A stretch of 64,000 nucleotides of DNA from CAVZCK01 sp963773735 (GCA_963773735.1 CAVZCK010000021.1:558001-622000); one strand, 5' to 3'. Numbered from the stretch's first letter, positions 25,785 to 35,151 are shown. Made by a program: numbers and translations. The notes: generated by a model from the sequence alone, not told the origin.

Positions 25785-26161
25785 TGCTCGCCGATTTCGA
25801 CGAATGGATCACGGAGGAATTCGGGCGCGGCTCCTTCACCGCGCTGATCCTGGTGCTCGACGTCCGTGACGAGACGGTGGAGCCGGTCGCCTCGACCTAT
25901 CTCCATGTCATCGGTGATGAGGTCGACTGGAGCGCAATGCGAAAGATGCTGAGCGGCGCGCCGCACAAATGGAACGCCGCGGCGTTTTTTGCCTCGCGCG
26001 ACGAGCTAGGCGGCCCCCTCCCCGACCATCTCGCCAAGCTCCGCCTGCTCGATGCCGAAGAGCGCGTCAGGGCCGACCGGCTGGAGCTGAATAACGGCGC
26101 CTTTTTCGACAATCATGGCCGCCGGATGACGGTCGAGGAGGCAGACGCCACCCGGCATTGA
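25784..26161 (+). CDS. Unknown 125-aa soluble protein
   Basis: I cannot name this family. It starts at ATG 25784, overlapping the upstream stop. The sequence is soluble and mixed alpha/beta (FTALILVLDVRDETVEP; ASTYLHVIGDEVDW; LELNNGAFFDNHGRRM). The balanced composition and coupled start make it a credible gene. It ends 9 bp before a convergent gene. Confidence 0.68.
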   Translation: MLADFDEWITEEFGRGSFTALILVLDVRDETVEPVASTYLHVIGDEVDWSAMRKMLSGAPHKWNAAAFFASRDELGGPLPDHLAKLRLLDAEERVRADRLELNNGAFFDNHGRRMTVEEADATRH

Positions 26162-26170
26162 GCCGGCGTC

Positions 26171-26647
26171 TCACCGCCGCGAGGCACGCCAGGCGTCGAA
26201 GCGCTTCATCTTCTCCGCATTGTCGAAAGCTTCGAACTCGGCCCATTCCTGCTGCAGCGCCGCCTCCTCGGCGCGCGCCGCCGCTTCGGCTTCGAGCTGT
26301 GCCGAATATTGCGCCTCGGCCTCGGCGATCCTGGCGATCAGGTCGCGTTGCTCGGCGCCTTGGCGCGCCTCCTTCATCAGGCGTTCGCGGTCCTCCACGC
26401 TGAGGCGTTCGAGTAAGGCGGTGGTCTCGGCCGCTGCCGGCGTGCGCAATTCGGCGGGTATGCTCCCCCAGGCGATACGGTTGCAAACGGAGATGATCCG
26501 GCCCAGCTCGCGCTCGGCATGCAGCTTGGCGTTCGCCAGGGCGCTCGGTCGCGCCAGCCAGCCTTCGACAGTTTTCTGATGTCCGGCAATGACGTCGCTG
26601 CTGACCGGCTCCATCCAGATCTGACTGGCGTCGAATTGATCGCTCAT
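26171..26647 (-). CDS. Unknown 158-aa coiled-coil protein
   Basis: A cytoplasmic helical protein with no family I recognise. Residues about 90-145 are rich in A, E, Q and R with heptad character (IARIAEAEAQYSAQLEAEA), suggesting a coiled coil. The start is ATG 26645-26647 with GGGGCGAG-type purines nearby (26648-26660 on the minus strand). It converges on the unknown pair at 25314-26161. Three consecutive unknown helical genes between selC and the two-component system are worth a profile search. Confidence 0.65.
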   Translation of the reverse strand: MSDQFDASQIWMEPVSSDVIAGHQKTVEGWLARPSALANAKLHAERELGRIISVCNRIAWGSIPAELRTPAAAETTALLERLSVEDRERLMKEARQGAEQRDLIARIAEAEAQYSAQLEAEAAARAEEAALQQEWAEFEAFDNAEKMKRFDAWRASRR

Positions 26648-26701
26648 GGCTCGCCCCTCATGTCCCCGCGTTTATAGGCGCCGGCATGCCTAAGTGGCCG
26701 C

Positions 26702-26733
26702 CGCCCGATCATTCTTAGCAGCATGATCGGGCG
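26702..26733. terminator. Hairpin downstream of the histidine kinase gene
   Basis: The arms cgcccgatcat (26702-26712) and atgatcgggcg (26723-26733) are perfect 11-bp inverted repeats around a 10-nt loop. It lies 19 bp past the end of the two-component operon on the minus strand. There is no T-run, so termination is probable only by position; it could equally be a mobile palindrome. Confidence 0.4.
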
Positions 26734-26751
26734 CGAGTGTCAATTTTGAGA

Positions 26752-28077
26752 TCAAGCCCTTCGCCCCACATCGCAGCCGCCCATGGCGGGCAATGAGACT
26801 TCGAAGCAGGCGCCACCGCCTTCGCGCGGCAGGCAGCGAACCCGCCCGCCATGGCGCTCGGCGATCTGCTTGACCAGAGCAAGGCCAAGTCCGGCGCCGC
26901 CCGCGCTCTCCGGCATGGTCTTCAGCCGATAGAACGGCTCGAAAATTTTCTCGCGCTCGGCCTCCGGAACGCCGGGCCCGCGATCGCAGACCGCCACCCG
27001 CGCCATCCCTGCATCGGCCCTGACAGTGACGCTGATCGACCCGGAGCCCCCGTAGCGCGCCGCATTCTCAAGCAGATTGCGGAACAGGCGGCGAATCAGC
27101 CGCGCATCGCCCTCGATGATCGGCGCGGCGGCGTCCGCGGCATTCAGCTCGGCCTGATAATGCGCGCATTCCTCGGCCAAAAGCCCGACCAGATCGACCG
27201 GCTCCGGCTTGATGTCGGCCGCAGCGCCCGGCCTGAAGCCGGCTGGCCAGCAGGATCTCACCGACAAGCGTGTCGAGCTCCTCGATATTGCGCGTCATCT
27301 CGGCGTAGGCCGGTGCCGCGTTTGCGGTTTTGCCCGCCTGCTCGATTGCCATGCGCAGACGCGAAAGCGGCGAGCGCAGCTCGTGTGAGGCATTGGCGAG
27401 CAAGGTCCGGTGCGCGTTGAGCAGCGCCTCGATCCGGTCGGCGGCGGCGTTGAAGGTTTTTGCCAGCTCGGCAATTTCGTCGCGTCCGGAGACGGCCACA
27501 CGTGTCGACAGATCACCGGCGCCGAATGCGGCAACGCCCTGCTCCAACCGCTCCAGACGGCGGGTCAGCTGGCGCACAAGCGGATAGGCCGCGATCCCGA
27601 CCGCCAGCGCAATGCCGACAAGGGCGGAAAGCCAGCGCAAATGCCGGAACCAGTCGAAAGGCCGACTGGGCCTCAGCGCAATGAGCCGCCGCCCGTCCTT
27701 GAAGGTCAGGCCGAAAAGCCCGCCGCGGCGGTGACGCCAGAGCCAATTGTGCGGACCGTCTCGGGCCGGTGTGCCAGCCTGGCGAGGATGCCGGCAGGCA
27801 TATCGCCCGCTTTGGCGATGACGCTGCCGTCCGGTGCCAGCAGCATCAACGCATATCCGGTGCGCTCGCTCCAGAACGCCAGGTCCTCCGAAAGTTCAGC
27901 TGGTCCGCGATCGGCCGGCAGCAATCGCTCGGCGATCTCGGCGCCGGTGTGCGGCCAGGGCTGGCCGTGGTCTTCGTCGAAGACCTGCAAAACCGCCGCA
28001 CCGAGGCCGGCAAGCAGTGCAAAAACCAGCAGACTTGCGAGAACAGCCAGATAGATGCGCAGATAGAGCCGGCTCAT
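26752..28077 (-). CDS. Sensor histidine kinase, CpxA/RstB-like (two frameshifts)
   Basis: An inner-membrane kinase with a TM helix at about 6-28 (IYLAVLASLLVFALLAG), a periplasmic sensor of about 110 residues, a second TM (LSALVGIALAVGIAAYPLV), a HAMP domain, and HisKA with the H box NASHELRSPLSRLR. The ATPase domain has NLLENAARYG (N box), DRGPGVPEAEREKIFEPFYR (G1/F) and GGAGLGLALVKQI (G2). A one-base deletion near 27715 and an insertion near 27227 split it; joined length is about 442 aa. It follows the regulator gene, sharing the A of its stop. A Spy-like gene lies upstream, as in envelope-stress Cpx systems. Confidence 0.9.
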
Positions 28078-28784
28078 CAGCTCTGCGCCTTGGCGAAGAC
28101 ATAGCCGACGCCGCGAACCGTGAGAATCCGCCGCGGCGCCTTGGGATCGTCCTCGATCACCGCGCGCAGCCGGGCGATATGCACATCGATCGAGCGGTCG
28201 AGCGAGGGATCATAATTCTGATGGTCGGCGCGCACCGCCTCCGCGAGCGTCTCGCGGGTCAGCACCCGCCCTGGCCGCTCCGCCATGGCGAGAAGGAGAT
28301 CGAACTGATAGCTGGTGAGGGTCTTTTCCTCACCGTCCTTGCGGATGACGCGGCTGCCCTTGTCGATCTCCAGCCGGCCGAAGCGGAGAAAGCCGCTGGC
28401 GGGATGCTGGCCGCGCCGCAGCACCACCCGGATGCGGGCGAGCAGCTCGCGCGGCTCGAACGGCTTGGCAATGTAATCTTCGGCGCCGAGTTCGAGGCCG
28501 ATGACCTTGTCCATCGGATCGCCGCGCGCTGTCAGCATGATCACCGGCAGGCTCTGCAAGGCCGGCTGCGACTTCAGCTCCCGGAACAGGTCGAGCCCGT
28601 CGGTGTCGGGCAGCATCAGGTCGAGGATAACGAGATCGAAGGCTCGGCGCTTGAGCTGAGCGATGGCGGAGCGCCGGTCCTCTGCGTGAGCGACGTCAAG
28701 CTGATGATCGCGCAGATAGGCCGCAACCATCGAGGCGAGCCGAGCATCGTCGTCGACCAGGAGAATGCAGGGCATGGCGCTCAT
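28077..28784 (-). CDS. OmpR-family response regulator
   Basis: A receiver domain at about 1-120 (ILLVDDDARLAS, phosphoacceptor in LVILDLMLPDTDG, MLTARGDPMDKV, YIAKPFEPRELL) is joined to a winged-helix DNA-binding domain (EKTLTSYQFDLLLAMAE; SLDRSIDVHIARLRAVIE; ILTVRGVGYVFAK). I chose ATG 28782-28784; a GTG at 28794-28796 and an ATG at 28773-28775 also fit. The frame is intact. It is cotranscribed with the kinase (overlap at 28077). Confidence 0.93.
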   Translation of the reverse strand: MSAMPCILLVDDDARLASMVAAYLRDHQLDVAHAEDRRSAIAQLKRRAFDLVILDLMLPDTDGLDLFRELKSQPALQSLPVIMLTARGDPMDKVIGLELGAEDYIAKPFEPRELLARIRVVLRRGQHPASGFLRFGRLEIDKGSRVIRKDGEEKTLTSYQFDLLLAMAERPGRVLTRETLAEAVRADHQNYDPSLDRSIDVHIARLRAVIEDDPKAPRRILTVRGVGYVFAKAQS

Positions 28785-28838
28785 GACAATTGTCACCTTT
28801 CCTGTCCATGCCCTCTATCACTTTGTCCCTGTCGAAAG

Positions 28839-28902
28839 CTAGTGTCCGATCCGATTCGCATCGCTTCAGCGCTCGTAGCAAATGCCGATCAAAGGACACT
28901 AG
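28839..28902. repeat. Palindromic repeat, copy 2 of the CTAGTGTCC family
   Basis: The left end ctagtgtcc at 28839-28847 is mirrored by ggacactag at 28894-28902. The interior (gattcgcat ... gcaaatgccgatcaaa) pairs only partly. The trailing cta-gcaact after the right end is shared with the copy at 60072-60146. It occupies the gap between the Spy-like gene and its putative regulator; a further half-palindrome (gatcggatc, 28926-28934) follows. Confidence 0.7.
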
Positions 28903-28991
28903 CAACTATGATTCTAGTGGGCTTTGATCGGATCTTTGAGCGCAGCTGACGCATCAGGATTTCTCGATCGCCGCACTAGACTATGAGCGCA

Positions 28992-29648
28992 TCATGCTGA
29001 TGCGCTCATGTTAGTATACTTTGGACGGGCAATTTTTCGCGAAGCTGGTGTCCTTCCTTGCTCGCTGGGTCGGCTTTGTTCCGGTTTGCCCTGCTCCGGC
29101 CCGCGCCAGCGCGAAAACCGGTCCTGCCAGCGCTGCGCGAGCTCATGACGCTGTTCCGGTGTCAGCACCGCGGCGGCCTCGGTCATGGCCTGCACCATCC
29201 GCTTTGATGCGGCATCGATCTTGCCTACCTGCTCGGCTCGCAGAGCTTCGATGGCCGCGGGGTCGATCTTCTCAGCCCCGAGCAGATCCATCAGCTTCTG
29301 CCGCGTCTCCCAGGGATGGACACCAAGGCCCGTCACGTCGGTGACCGCGGATTTGATGATCGTGCCGACCTTGTCCTTCTGTTCCTGCGTTGCGTTGATG
29401 CGGGTCAGCACGTGATCGACACGGAATTCGACGCGCTCCGCCATGCGATCCGGATCGAAGGGACGGTGATGCATGCCGTGCCAGAACCGGCCCGGCTCGC
29501 CATGGACATTGCTGATGGCAAAGCCGGAAACGGTGCCGAGGCCGACCAGCAGCGCGCCGATGGCGACGCGACGGCCCCAGGGGCGTCTCTTGCCGACCTC
29601 ACCGGAGGATTTTCCCGACGTGCCGTTGTCCATAATTGGTTCGCTCAT
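28992..29648 (-). CDS. Spy/CpxP-like periplasmic LTxxQ-motif protein
   Basis: The 218-aa product starts at ATG 29646-29648, six bases after GGAG. A single N-terminal hydrophobic segment (AIGALLVGLGTVSGFAI, residues about 28-45) is a signal anchor or signal peptide. The exported part is helical and rich in H, M, R and Q, with MHHRPFDPDRMAERVEFRVD and the family's LTPEQRHELAQRW. This motif defines Spy/CpxP proteins, ATP-independent chaperones and inhibitors of envelope-stress kinases. Its position upstream of a Cpx-like regulator and kinase fits that role. The C-terminal tail is basic and low-complexity. Confidence 0.8.
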   Translation of the reverse strand: MSEPIMDNGTSGKSSGEVGKRRPWGRRVAIGALLVGLGTVSGFAISNVHGEPGRFWHGMHHRPFDPDRMAERVEFRVDHVLTRINATQEQKDKVGTIIKSAVTDVTGLGVHPWETRQKLMDLLGAEKIDPAAIEALRAEQVGKIDAASKRMVQAMTEAAAVLTPEQRHELAQRWQDRFSRWRGPEQGKPEQSRPSEQGRTPASRKIARPKYTNMSASA

Positions 29649-29774
29649 ATGAGGCTCCATCCTTCTTGATGCCAATGGTAATGGGCAAGAGATGAGGCCA
29701 GCGTGTTTCCGGCAAAGGGCGCGTTTGTAAAGATATGTAAAGCAAGGCTGGCCTGCATTGAGCGACGACAGCGA

Positions 29775-30704
29775 TCACCCCTGCCGTCGGTAGAGGAAGT
29801 CCGGCGGCAGCCCAAGCCGCAAACAGGCTTCGACTGGAGGACTGCCGTCGAGCGGCATCCGGTCGACGACTGCTGCCGCAGCGCGGACGAGACGTCGCTC
29901 CCAGTGGTTCAGGCCCCATCGGTGACCGAGCTGCAGCCGATCCCGAGCCCAGCGCGGGACCATGTCGACGCCGGCGCGGACAAGCGTGTCCTGAAGGGCG
30001 CGCGTGGCACGCGGCAGAACCGCGGCGCGCCGCATGATCGTCAGAAACTCGAAGATGATCGGCGAGGGCTCCAGCTTCGGCGCCATGCGCACGAACAGCG
30101 CCTCCATCTCGGCCGCCGATCTCGGGGCACCCCGCTTGCGCCGTAAAGCGACGCCGCCACCGCGCCCTCAGTGTAATATCGGGCGATGTCGTCCGGGCTT
30201 AACGGACGCGCGAAATGCCGGTAGGCATCGACGAAGCCGAAGCTTGCCGTTGCCTGCACCCAATCGAGGAGCTCCGGGTCGTCAGCGCTATAGGGATTAC
30301 CGATCAGGTGTTGTCCCCTTGACCTGAGCGTGCATGCGGCGCACGCCGGCGATCATCGCCTCGGCGCGGCTTCTGGGCCCGTAGACCGTCATCATGGCCG
30401 CAAGCCCGGTGCGTCTCAAGCGCCTGACGGGGTCCGCCCGAAAGCTGGTATGCTCCCAGACGCCGGTCCGGACCCGCGGCTCGGCAAGTTCGAGAACGAC
30501 CGCGGCAACGCCACCGATGAACAGCGTCACGGGGTTCTTGAAAACCTGCCAGGAAACCGAGTGGGGTTCGCATAGCGCTGGCTCGTTTTCAGGGGTACGG
30601 AAATCGACGACACGTTCGCCGTCGGCGAACAGAAAGCGCTGCGCTTCGGCCGCGAGGGCAGATCGGAGCCAGCCGGAGAAGGGGATGGTGCTTGCTGCGA
30701 GCAT
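29775..30704 (-). CDS. Oxygenase MpaB family protein (DUF2236; two frameshifts)
   Basis: The family is related to the fungal MpaB and latex-clearing (Lcp) heme b oxygenases. Conserved parts seen are VTLFIGGVAAVVLELAEPRV, VWEHTSFRADPVRRLRRTGLAAM, VYGPRSRAEAMIAGVRRMHAQVKGT, then DDPELLDWVQATASFGFVDAYRHF, and YYTEGAVAASLYGASGVP. An inserted base near 30300 and a deletion near 30128 break the frame. The start is uncertain: ATG 30702-30704 gives a typical length (about 309 aa), whereas longer frames would run through the divergent DUF4389 gene. The likely conserved heme histidines are in VWEHTSF and DAYRHF. Confidence 0.75.
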
Positions 30705-30928
30705 TGAGATCTCGATGTGCCCCGTGTCAGGCGGCGCGGTCAGCACTCTGCCCGGCCATGGCCCCGAGCCGTGCGTGCGTTTGACCAAAGTCAACGCCCT
30801 TCGCAAAGCTTGCCGTATCTTCGGCGCAACAGCCTTGAGTCGCCGGATTCGACTTCGGTGGCCTCGCCCTCGCATCGCCATCAGCAACGTCCAAAATCCG
30901 CGGCGCAAACGGAAAAGGAAGGCGGACC

Positions 30929-31225
30929 ATGTCATATTCCTATAATGACGAGGATCATGTGGGCGCGACGAGGCCGACATCAAAGGCGATCTGGATGCGT
31001 GGCCTGATCATGCTGTTGTTCATTATCTGCTTTGGTCTTGTGCAGTCGGTGCTCTATTTGATCGCTTTGATCCAGTTCGTTTGGATGCTCGTCACGGGCG
31101 AACGTAACGCGTTCATCGCCGAGTTCGGACGCTCGCTCGCGACATGGCTTGGCGATACAGCGCGTTTCCTGACCGCGGAGACCGAGGAAAAGCCGTTTCC
31201 CTGGAAAGCCTGGCCGACGAGCTGA
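30929..31225 (+). CDS. DUF4389 small membrane protein
   Basis: A 98-aa protein with two adjacent hydrophobic segments (about 27-60, LIMLLFIICFGLVQSVLYLIALIQFVWMLV in two helices) and the family's FGRSLATWLGDTARFLT near residue 66. The start is ATG 30929, a few bases after a GGAAGGCGG site. Function unknown; the family is often linked with lipid or envelope genes. It is divergent to the MpaB-type gene. Confidence 0.8.
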   Translation: MSYSYNDEDHVGATRPTSKAIWMRGLIMLLFIICFGLVQSVLYLIALIQFVWMLVTGERNAFIAEFGRSLATWLGDTARFLTAETEEKPFPWKAWPTS

Positions 31226-31255
31226 GCCGGCGGCATCAGGAGGGCCGACGGGCTA

Positions 31256-32641
31256 TCAGGCCTGTCCGCGTACCGGCCGTAGCGCGGCTTCGACGGTCGC
31301 GGCAATGCCGAAGAGCGCTCTGTCACGGCCGTGCGATGACGCCAGCATCAGTCCCACCGGCGCCTCATCCACGTGGTGGCAAGGTAGCGTAATCGCGCAG
31401 CCGTCGAGCATATTAAAGCAGCCTGGATTGCGCAGCAGCGTTCGGTTGAGCCTGAAGTAATCGTCGTCCTGTTCAAAGGCGCTGAAAGGCGGCGCCACGA
31501 TCGGCACCGTCGGCAGGATGAGCGCGTCATAGGACGCCGCGCTTTTTGTGAAGCGCGCGATTAAAGCGGTGCGCCTCGCCAGCAGATCGACATAATCCGC
31601 TCCAGACAGCGCGGCGGCCAGCTCAATACGCGCACGCACGCGGGGGTCGTATTCCGCGGCGTGCGATTTCAGCAGCGGCCGGTGAACCGCAAGAATCTCG
31701 GCACCGGCGATGCCGCCGTGCTGGATGAGCGTGGGAAGTTCGGCAAGGTCCGCCAGCGCGATTTCATCGATAGCGGCGCCTTGATCGCGCAGTGTCCTCA
31801 CCGCCGCCTCAAACGCGCGCGCGACGGTTTCGTCGAGACCGTCAAGCACAAGCGTCTGAGGGATGGCCAGTCGCAGCCGGGCAGGAGAGCCCGCAATCGG
31901 CGGCTCATAATCCTCGCCCGCCATGATGGCATCCGCCAGCGCCACGCAGGCGACACTGCGACCGATGGGGCCGATGCTGTCGAAGGAGCGCGCCAGCGGA
32001 AACACGCCCTCGCGGGAAATCCGCGAAGCCGTCGGCTTGAAACCGACGACGCCGCACAGCGCCGCAGGAATGCGGCAGGAGCCGCCGGTGTCGGTGCCGA
32101 TGGCAAGCATGGCCATGCCGTCGGCGACGGAAACCGCGGCGCCCGATGACGAACCGCCGGGGACGCGGCCCGTCGCGCGATCCCAGGGACTGGACGGCGT
32201 TCCATGATGCGGGTTGATGCCGATGCCCGAATAAGCGAATTCGGTCATGTTGGTACGGCCGATGAAAACGGCGCCTGCGGCGCGCAGCCGCGCAATGGCC
32301 GGTGCGTCGCGCTCGGCGGGCGGGCGGTCGGCCAGGATCTTGGAGGCGGCCCGCGTTACCTCGCCGGCGACGTCGAACAGATCCTTGAGCGAGACCGGAA
32401 TGCCCGCCAGCGGGGACGGGACGATGCCGTGCCGGCGCAGCATGTCGCTGGCCTGGGCCTGAGCCAGAACCTTGTCGCGGTCGACCGCGACATAGGTCCG
32501 CGCACCCACGCCCGCGGGGTCGGCAATGCGTTCAAGACAGGCGGTAGCAAGACGTTGCGCGCTCGTTGCGCCTGCCCGCAGATCGGCTGCGAACTCCGCC
32601 ACCGTCGGGGCATGGACCCCGGTTTCTCTTTCCATCGCCAT
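31256..32641 (-). CDS. Amidase signature family enzyme
   Basis: The product hydrolyses a C-N amide bond, substrate unknown (AtzF-, Glu-ADT- or amidase-like). The Ser-cisSer-Lys triad is visible: Lys in GIPVSLKDLFDV (near residue 80), the cis-Ser in TGGSCRIPAA, and the nucleophile in the glycine/serine loop GRVPGGSSSGAAVSVADG. I prefer ATG 32639-32641 (MAMERETG); an ATG two codons later and a start 19 codons upstream are alternatives. Length is about 461 aa, normal. Intact. Convergent to DUF4389 and divergent from dinB. Confidence 0.88.
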   Translation of the reverse strand: MAMERETGVHAPTVAEFAADLRAGATSAQRLATACLERIADPAGVGARTYVAVDRDKVLAQAQASDMLRRHGIVPSPLAGIPVSLKDLFDVAGEVTRAASKILADRPPAERDAPAIARLRAAGAVFIGRTNMTEFAYSGIGINPHHGTPSSPWDRATGRVPGGSSSGAAVSVADGMAMLAIGTDTGGSCRIPAALCGVVGFKPTASRISREGVFPLARSFDSIGPIGRSVACVALADAIMAGEDYEPPIAGSPARLRLAIPQTLVLDGLDETVARAFEAAVRTLRDQGAAIDEIALADLAELPTLIQHGGIAGAEILAVHRPLLKSHAAEYDPRVRARIELAAALSGADYVDLLARRTALIARFTKSAASYDALILPTVPIVAPPFSAFEQDDDYFRLNRTLLRNPGCFNMLDGCAITLPCHHVDEAPVGLMLASSHGRDRALFGIAATVEAALRPVRGQA

Positions 32642-32807
32642 CCATCCTGAAAAGCCAAGCCGCCGGCCGCGCGCATTGCGGTTCCCGAACGGGGCCACGC
32701 ATCGATGTTAATAGCGCGAAGCCTTCCGCAGCTCAACAGATGCAATGTGCACAATGCCTGTTCGCGCTTTGCCCCCACGCCATTTGCACCTATGATGCCG
32801 TCCAGCA

Positions 32808-33983
32808 ATGAGCCCAACTCTCTGCCGCGATTGCTGCCGGCTGGTCGAGCCGCGCTCCGGGATCTGTCCGGAGTGCGGCGGTGAGCGGCTCGTGGCTCAT
32901 GCCGAGCTTTGCAATCTCGCCATTGCCCATGTCGATTGCGACGCTTTTTATGCCTCCGTCGAGAAGCGCGACCGGCCGGAACTGCGCGATCAGTGCCTGA
33001 TCGTCGGACATCCTGGCGGGCGCGGCGTCGTCACCACGGCCTGCTATCTCGCAAGACGCTTCGGCGTGCGCTCGGCCATGCCGATGTTCAAGGCGCTGCA
33101 ACTCTGCCCGCAGGCGGTGGTGCTGCCACCCGATATGGCGAAATACAAGACGGTCAGCGATCAGATCCGCGCGATTTTTGGGGCGGCAACCGACATCATC
33201 GAGCCGGTGTCGCTCGACGAGGCCTATCTCGATCTCGGGGATGCGCGCGAGGCGGCCAAAGCCGGTGCGGCGCTCGCCCTGGCGGAGATCGCCCGGCGGG
33301 CCGAAGATGAGATCGGCATCACCGTCTCGATCGGCCTGTCCTGCAACAAATTCCTCGCCAAGCTTGCTTCGGAGATGGATAAGCCGCGCGGCCTTTCGGT
33401 TATCGGGGCGGCCGAAGCCAAGACCGTGCTTGCGCCCCTGCCCGTCCGCAAGATCAACGGCGTCGGGAGGGCGATGGCGCAGCGCCTCGAAGCCAGCGGG
33501 ATCGAGACCATCGGCCAGCTTCAGACCCTGAGCGAAATGCAGCTCGTCACCCAGTTCGGCAAATTCGGCCGCCGCCTTGCCCAATACGCGCAGGGAGAGG
33601 ATGATCGCCGCGTCACCCCATCGCGGCCGGCAAAGAGCATTTCCGCCGAAACCACCTTCCGCCGCGACACCGGGTCAGCCGACGAGCTGACCGCGATCGC
33701 AAAACGCCTTTGCGAACGCGTCGCCGCGCAGCTTCGGCGCAAGGGCTATGGCGGCCGTGTGGTGACGCTGAAGCTGAAGACCTCGGACTTCCAGCTTCTG
33801 ACGCGCAGCAAGCGCCTCGCTCATGCGACGCAGCGCGCCGATCTCCTGGCCGAAGCCGCCGAATTTCTGATCCGCCGCCATGCCGGCGGGGAGACCTTCC
33901 GGCTGATAGGCGTCGGCGCGGATGATCTGACCCCGGCATATGAAGCCGACCCGCCGAGCCTTTTCGACATCGACAGCCTTTAG
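32808..33983 (+). CDS. dinB: DNA polymerase IV with N-terminal zinc ribbon
   Basis: A Y-family translesion polymerase of 391 aa. The first 30 residues carry two cysteine pairs (CRDCC and CPECGG), an extension seen in many Rhizobiales DinB proteins. The palm follows with IAHVDCDAFYASVEKRD (metal Asp) and EPVSLDEAYLDL (SLDEAY motif). A helix-hairpin-helix finger region (VRKINGVGRAMAQRLEASG) and the little finger domain come next, and the C-terminus DPPSLFDIDSL contains a possible beta-clamp-binding peptide. Its stop codon overlaps the convergent SDR stop. Confidence 0.94.
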   Translation: MSPTLCRDCCRLVEPRSGICPECGGERLVAHAELCNLAIAHVDCDAFYASVEKRDRPELRDQCLIVGHPGGRGVVTTACYLARRFGVRSAMPMFKALQLCPQAVVLPPDMAKYKTVSDQIRAIFGAATDIIEPVSLDEAYLDLGDAREAAKAGAALALAEIARRAEDEIGITVSIGLSCNKFLAKLASEMDKPRGLSVIGAAEAKTVLAPLPVRKINGVGRAMAQRLEASGIETIGQLQTLSEMQLVTQFGKFGRRLAQYAQGEDDRRVTPSRPAKSISAETTFRRDTGSADELTAIAKRLCERVAAQLRRKGYGGRVVTLKLKTSDFQLLTRSKRLAHATQRADLLAEAAEFLIRRHAGGETFRLIGVGADDLTPAYEADPPSLFDIDSL

Positions 33984-34762
33984 CGCGGCGGCAGACGGAT
34001 GGCGCCGTCGAGCCGGACGCAGGCGGCGTTGAAATAGCCGTTCTCGATCAGATGCAGGGCAAGCGCGGCATATTCCGCCGGATTGCCGAGACGCTTGGGA
34101 TAAGGAACCGAGGCCCCGAGCGCTTCTTTGACATGGTCGGGCAGGCTTTCGAGCAGTGGCGTCATGAACAGGCCCGGCAGAATGGTGTTGACACGGATAT
34201 TCTCGGTCATCAGATCGCGCGCGATCGGAAGCGTCATACCGACGACACCGCCCTTCGAGGCCGAATAGGCGGCCTGGCCGATCTGCCCGTCTTCCGCGGC
34301 AACGCTCGCGGTGCAGACGATCGCGCCGCGGTCGCCATCATCGGCGGGGCCGAGCGTCAGCATTCCGGCGGCGGATTTCGCGATGCAGCGGAAGGTGCCG
34401 ATAAGGTTCACCTGGACGACACGCTCGAAGGCGTCGAGCGGGAAATGCTGGATTGCGCCGGTTTCCCTGGCGCGGCTTGCCGTCTTGATGCCGTTGGCGA
34501 TGCCTGCGCAGTTGACCAGCACGCGCTCCTGGCCGTGCGCGGCCCGGGCCTTCGCAAATGCGGCATCGACCTCAGGGTCCGAAGTGACGTTGACCTTGCA
34601 GAATATGCCGCCGATGCCGCTCGCCGCGGTTTCGCCTGCACCTTCATTCAAGTCGAAGATCGCAACCCTGACATCCTTCGCGGCAAGAGCTTTGGCGGTC
34701 GCCAGGCCAAGGCCGGAGGCGCCTCCGGTGACGATGGCGGAAACCGATGAATCGAGCTTCAT
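33980..34762 (-). CDS. SDR dehydrogenase, 3-hydroxyacyl-CoA dehydrogenase type-2-like
   Basis: The 260-aa short-chain dehydrogenase starts at ATG 34760-34762. The NAD-binding motif is TGGASGLGLATAKAL at about 12-26, with NCAGIANG near 85, the active site Ser and the YSASKGGV pair near 170, and LPGLFMTP. The insertion RARETGAIQHFPLDAF and overall pattern match HSD10/3-hydroxy-2-methylbutyryl-CoA dehydrogenases. It would act in branched-chain or fatty acyl-CoA oxidation. Intact; ends overlapping dinB tail to tail. Confidence 0.85.
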   Translation of the reverse strand: MKLDSSVSAIVTGGASGLGLATAKALAAKDVRVAIFDLNEGAGETAASGIGGIFCKVNVTSDPEVDAAFAKARAAHGQERVLVNCAGIANGIKTASRARETGAIQHFPLDAFERVVQVNLIGTFRCIAKSAAGMLTLGPADDGDRGAIVCTASVAAEDGQIGQAAYSASKGGVVGMTLPIARDLMTENIRVNTILPGLFMTPLLESLPDHVKEALGASVPYPKRLGNPAEYAALALHLIENGYFNAACVRLDGAIRLPPR

Positions 34763-35151
34763 GATGGAATCTCCGGCTGCTCGGGGAACCGCGAAGACGC
34801 CTTGGTCGTGGCGTCGCCGCTGTCTCGATCTTTCATATCGAGGTCTGTCTGAGAGCCCAGAGACAGCATTTCGGTACCGATGGCAAGCGCTGTAGCGGAA
34901 GGGCCGGCCAGCCGCTGCCGTGCCTGCGTTAAGGCGCCATGGCGGCGGCAGCGAACACTTCAGCCCTTCACGTGAAAAATCGGCCGGACAAGACGCGGCA
35001 AATCGTATCGTTTGCCTGGGAAACCCGCAGGTAAAAACGCCATTGAATTGACAGCTGCCACGCGCCGGGCAGAATGCGGACAGCACTGCGATGGTGGCGT
35101 GGCGATGCCATAGCAATTCAGTACCTTAACGTCAAGAAGTGAGGAAACACC
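34763..35151. other. Intergenic region between the SDR and cytochrome c genes
   Basis: In this 389-bp divergent gap I see no gene. It should hold both promoters. A stretch attgaattgaca (around 35041) is a possible -35-like element for the cytochrome gene, but no clear -10 follows. A weak inverted repeat ctgtct/agagacag lies near 34847-34868. Confidence 0.35.

Noticed and set aside
30929..30983. The longest start of the MpaB-family gene, 30983
   Set aside because: It would overlap the well-supported start and ribosome-binding site of the divergent DUF4389 gene; a start near 30704 gives normal family length.
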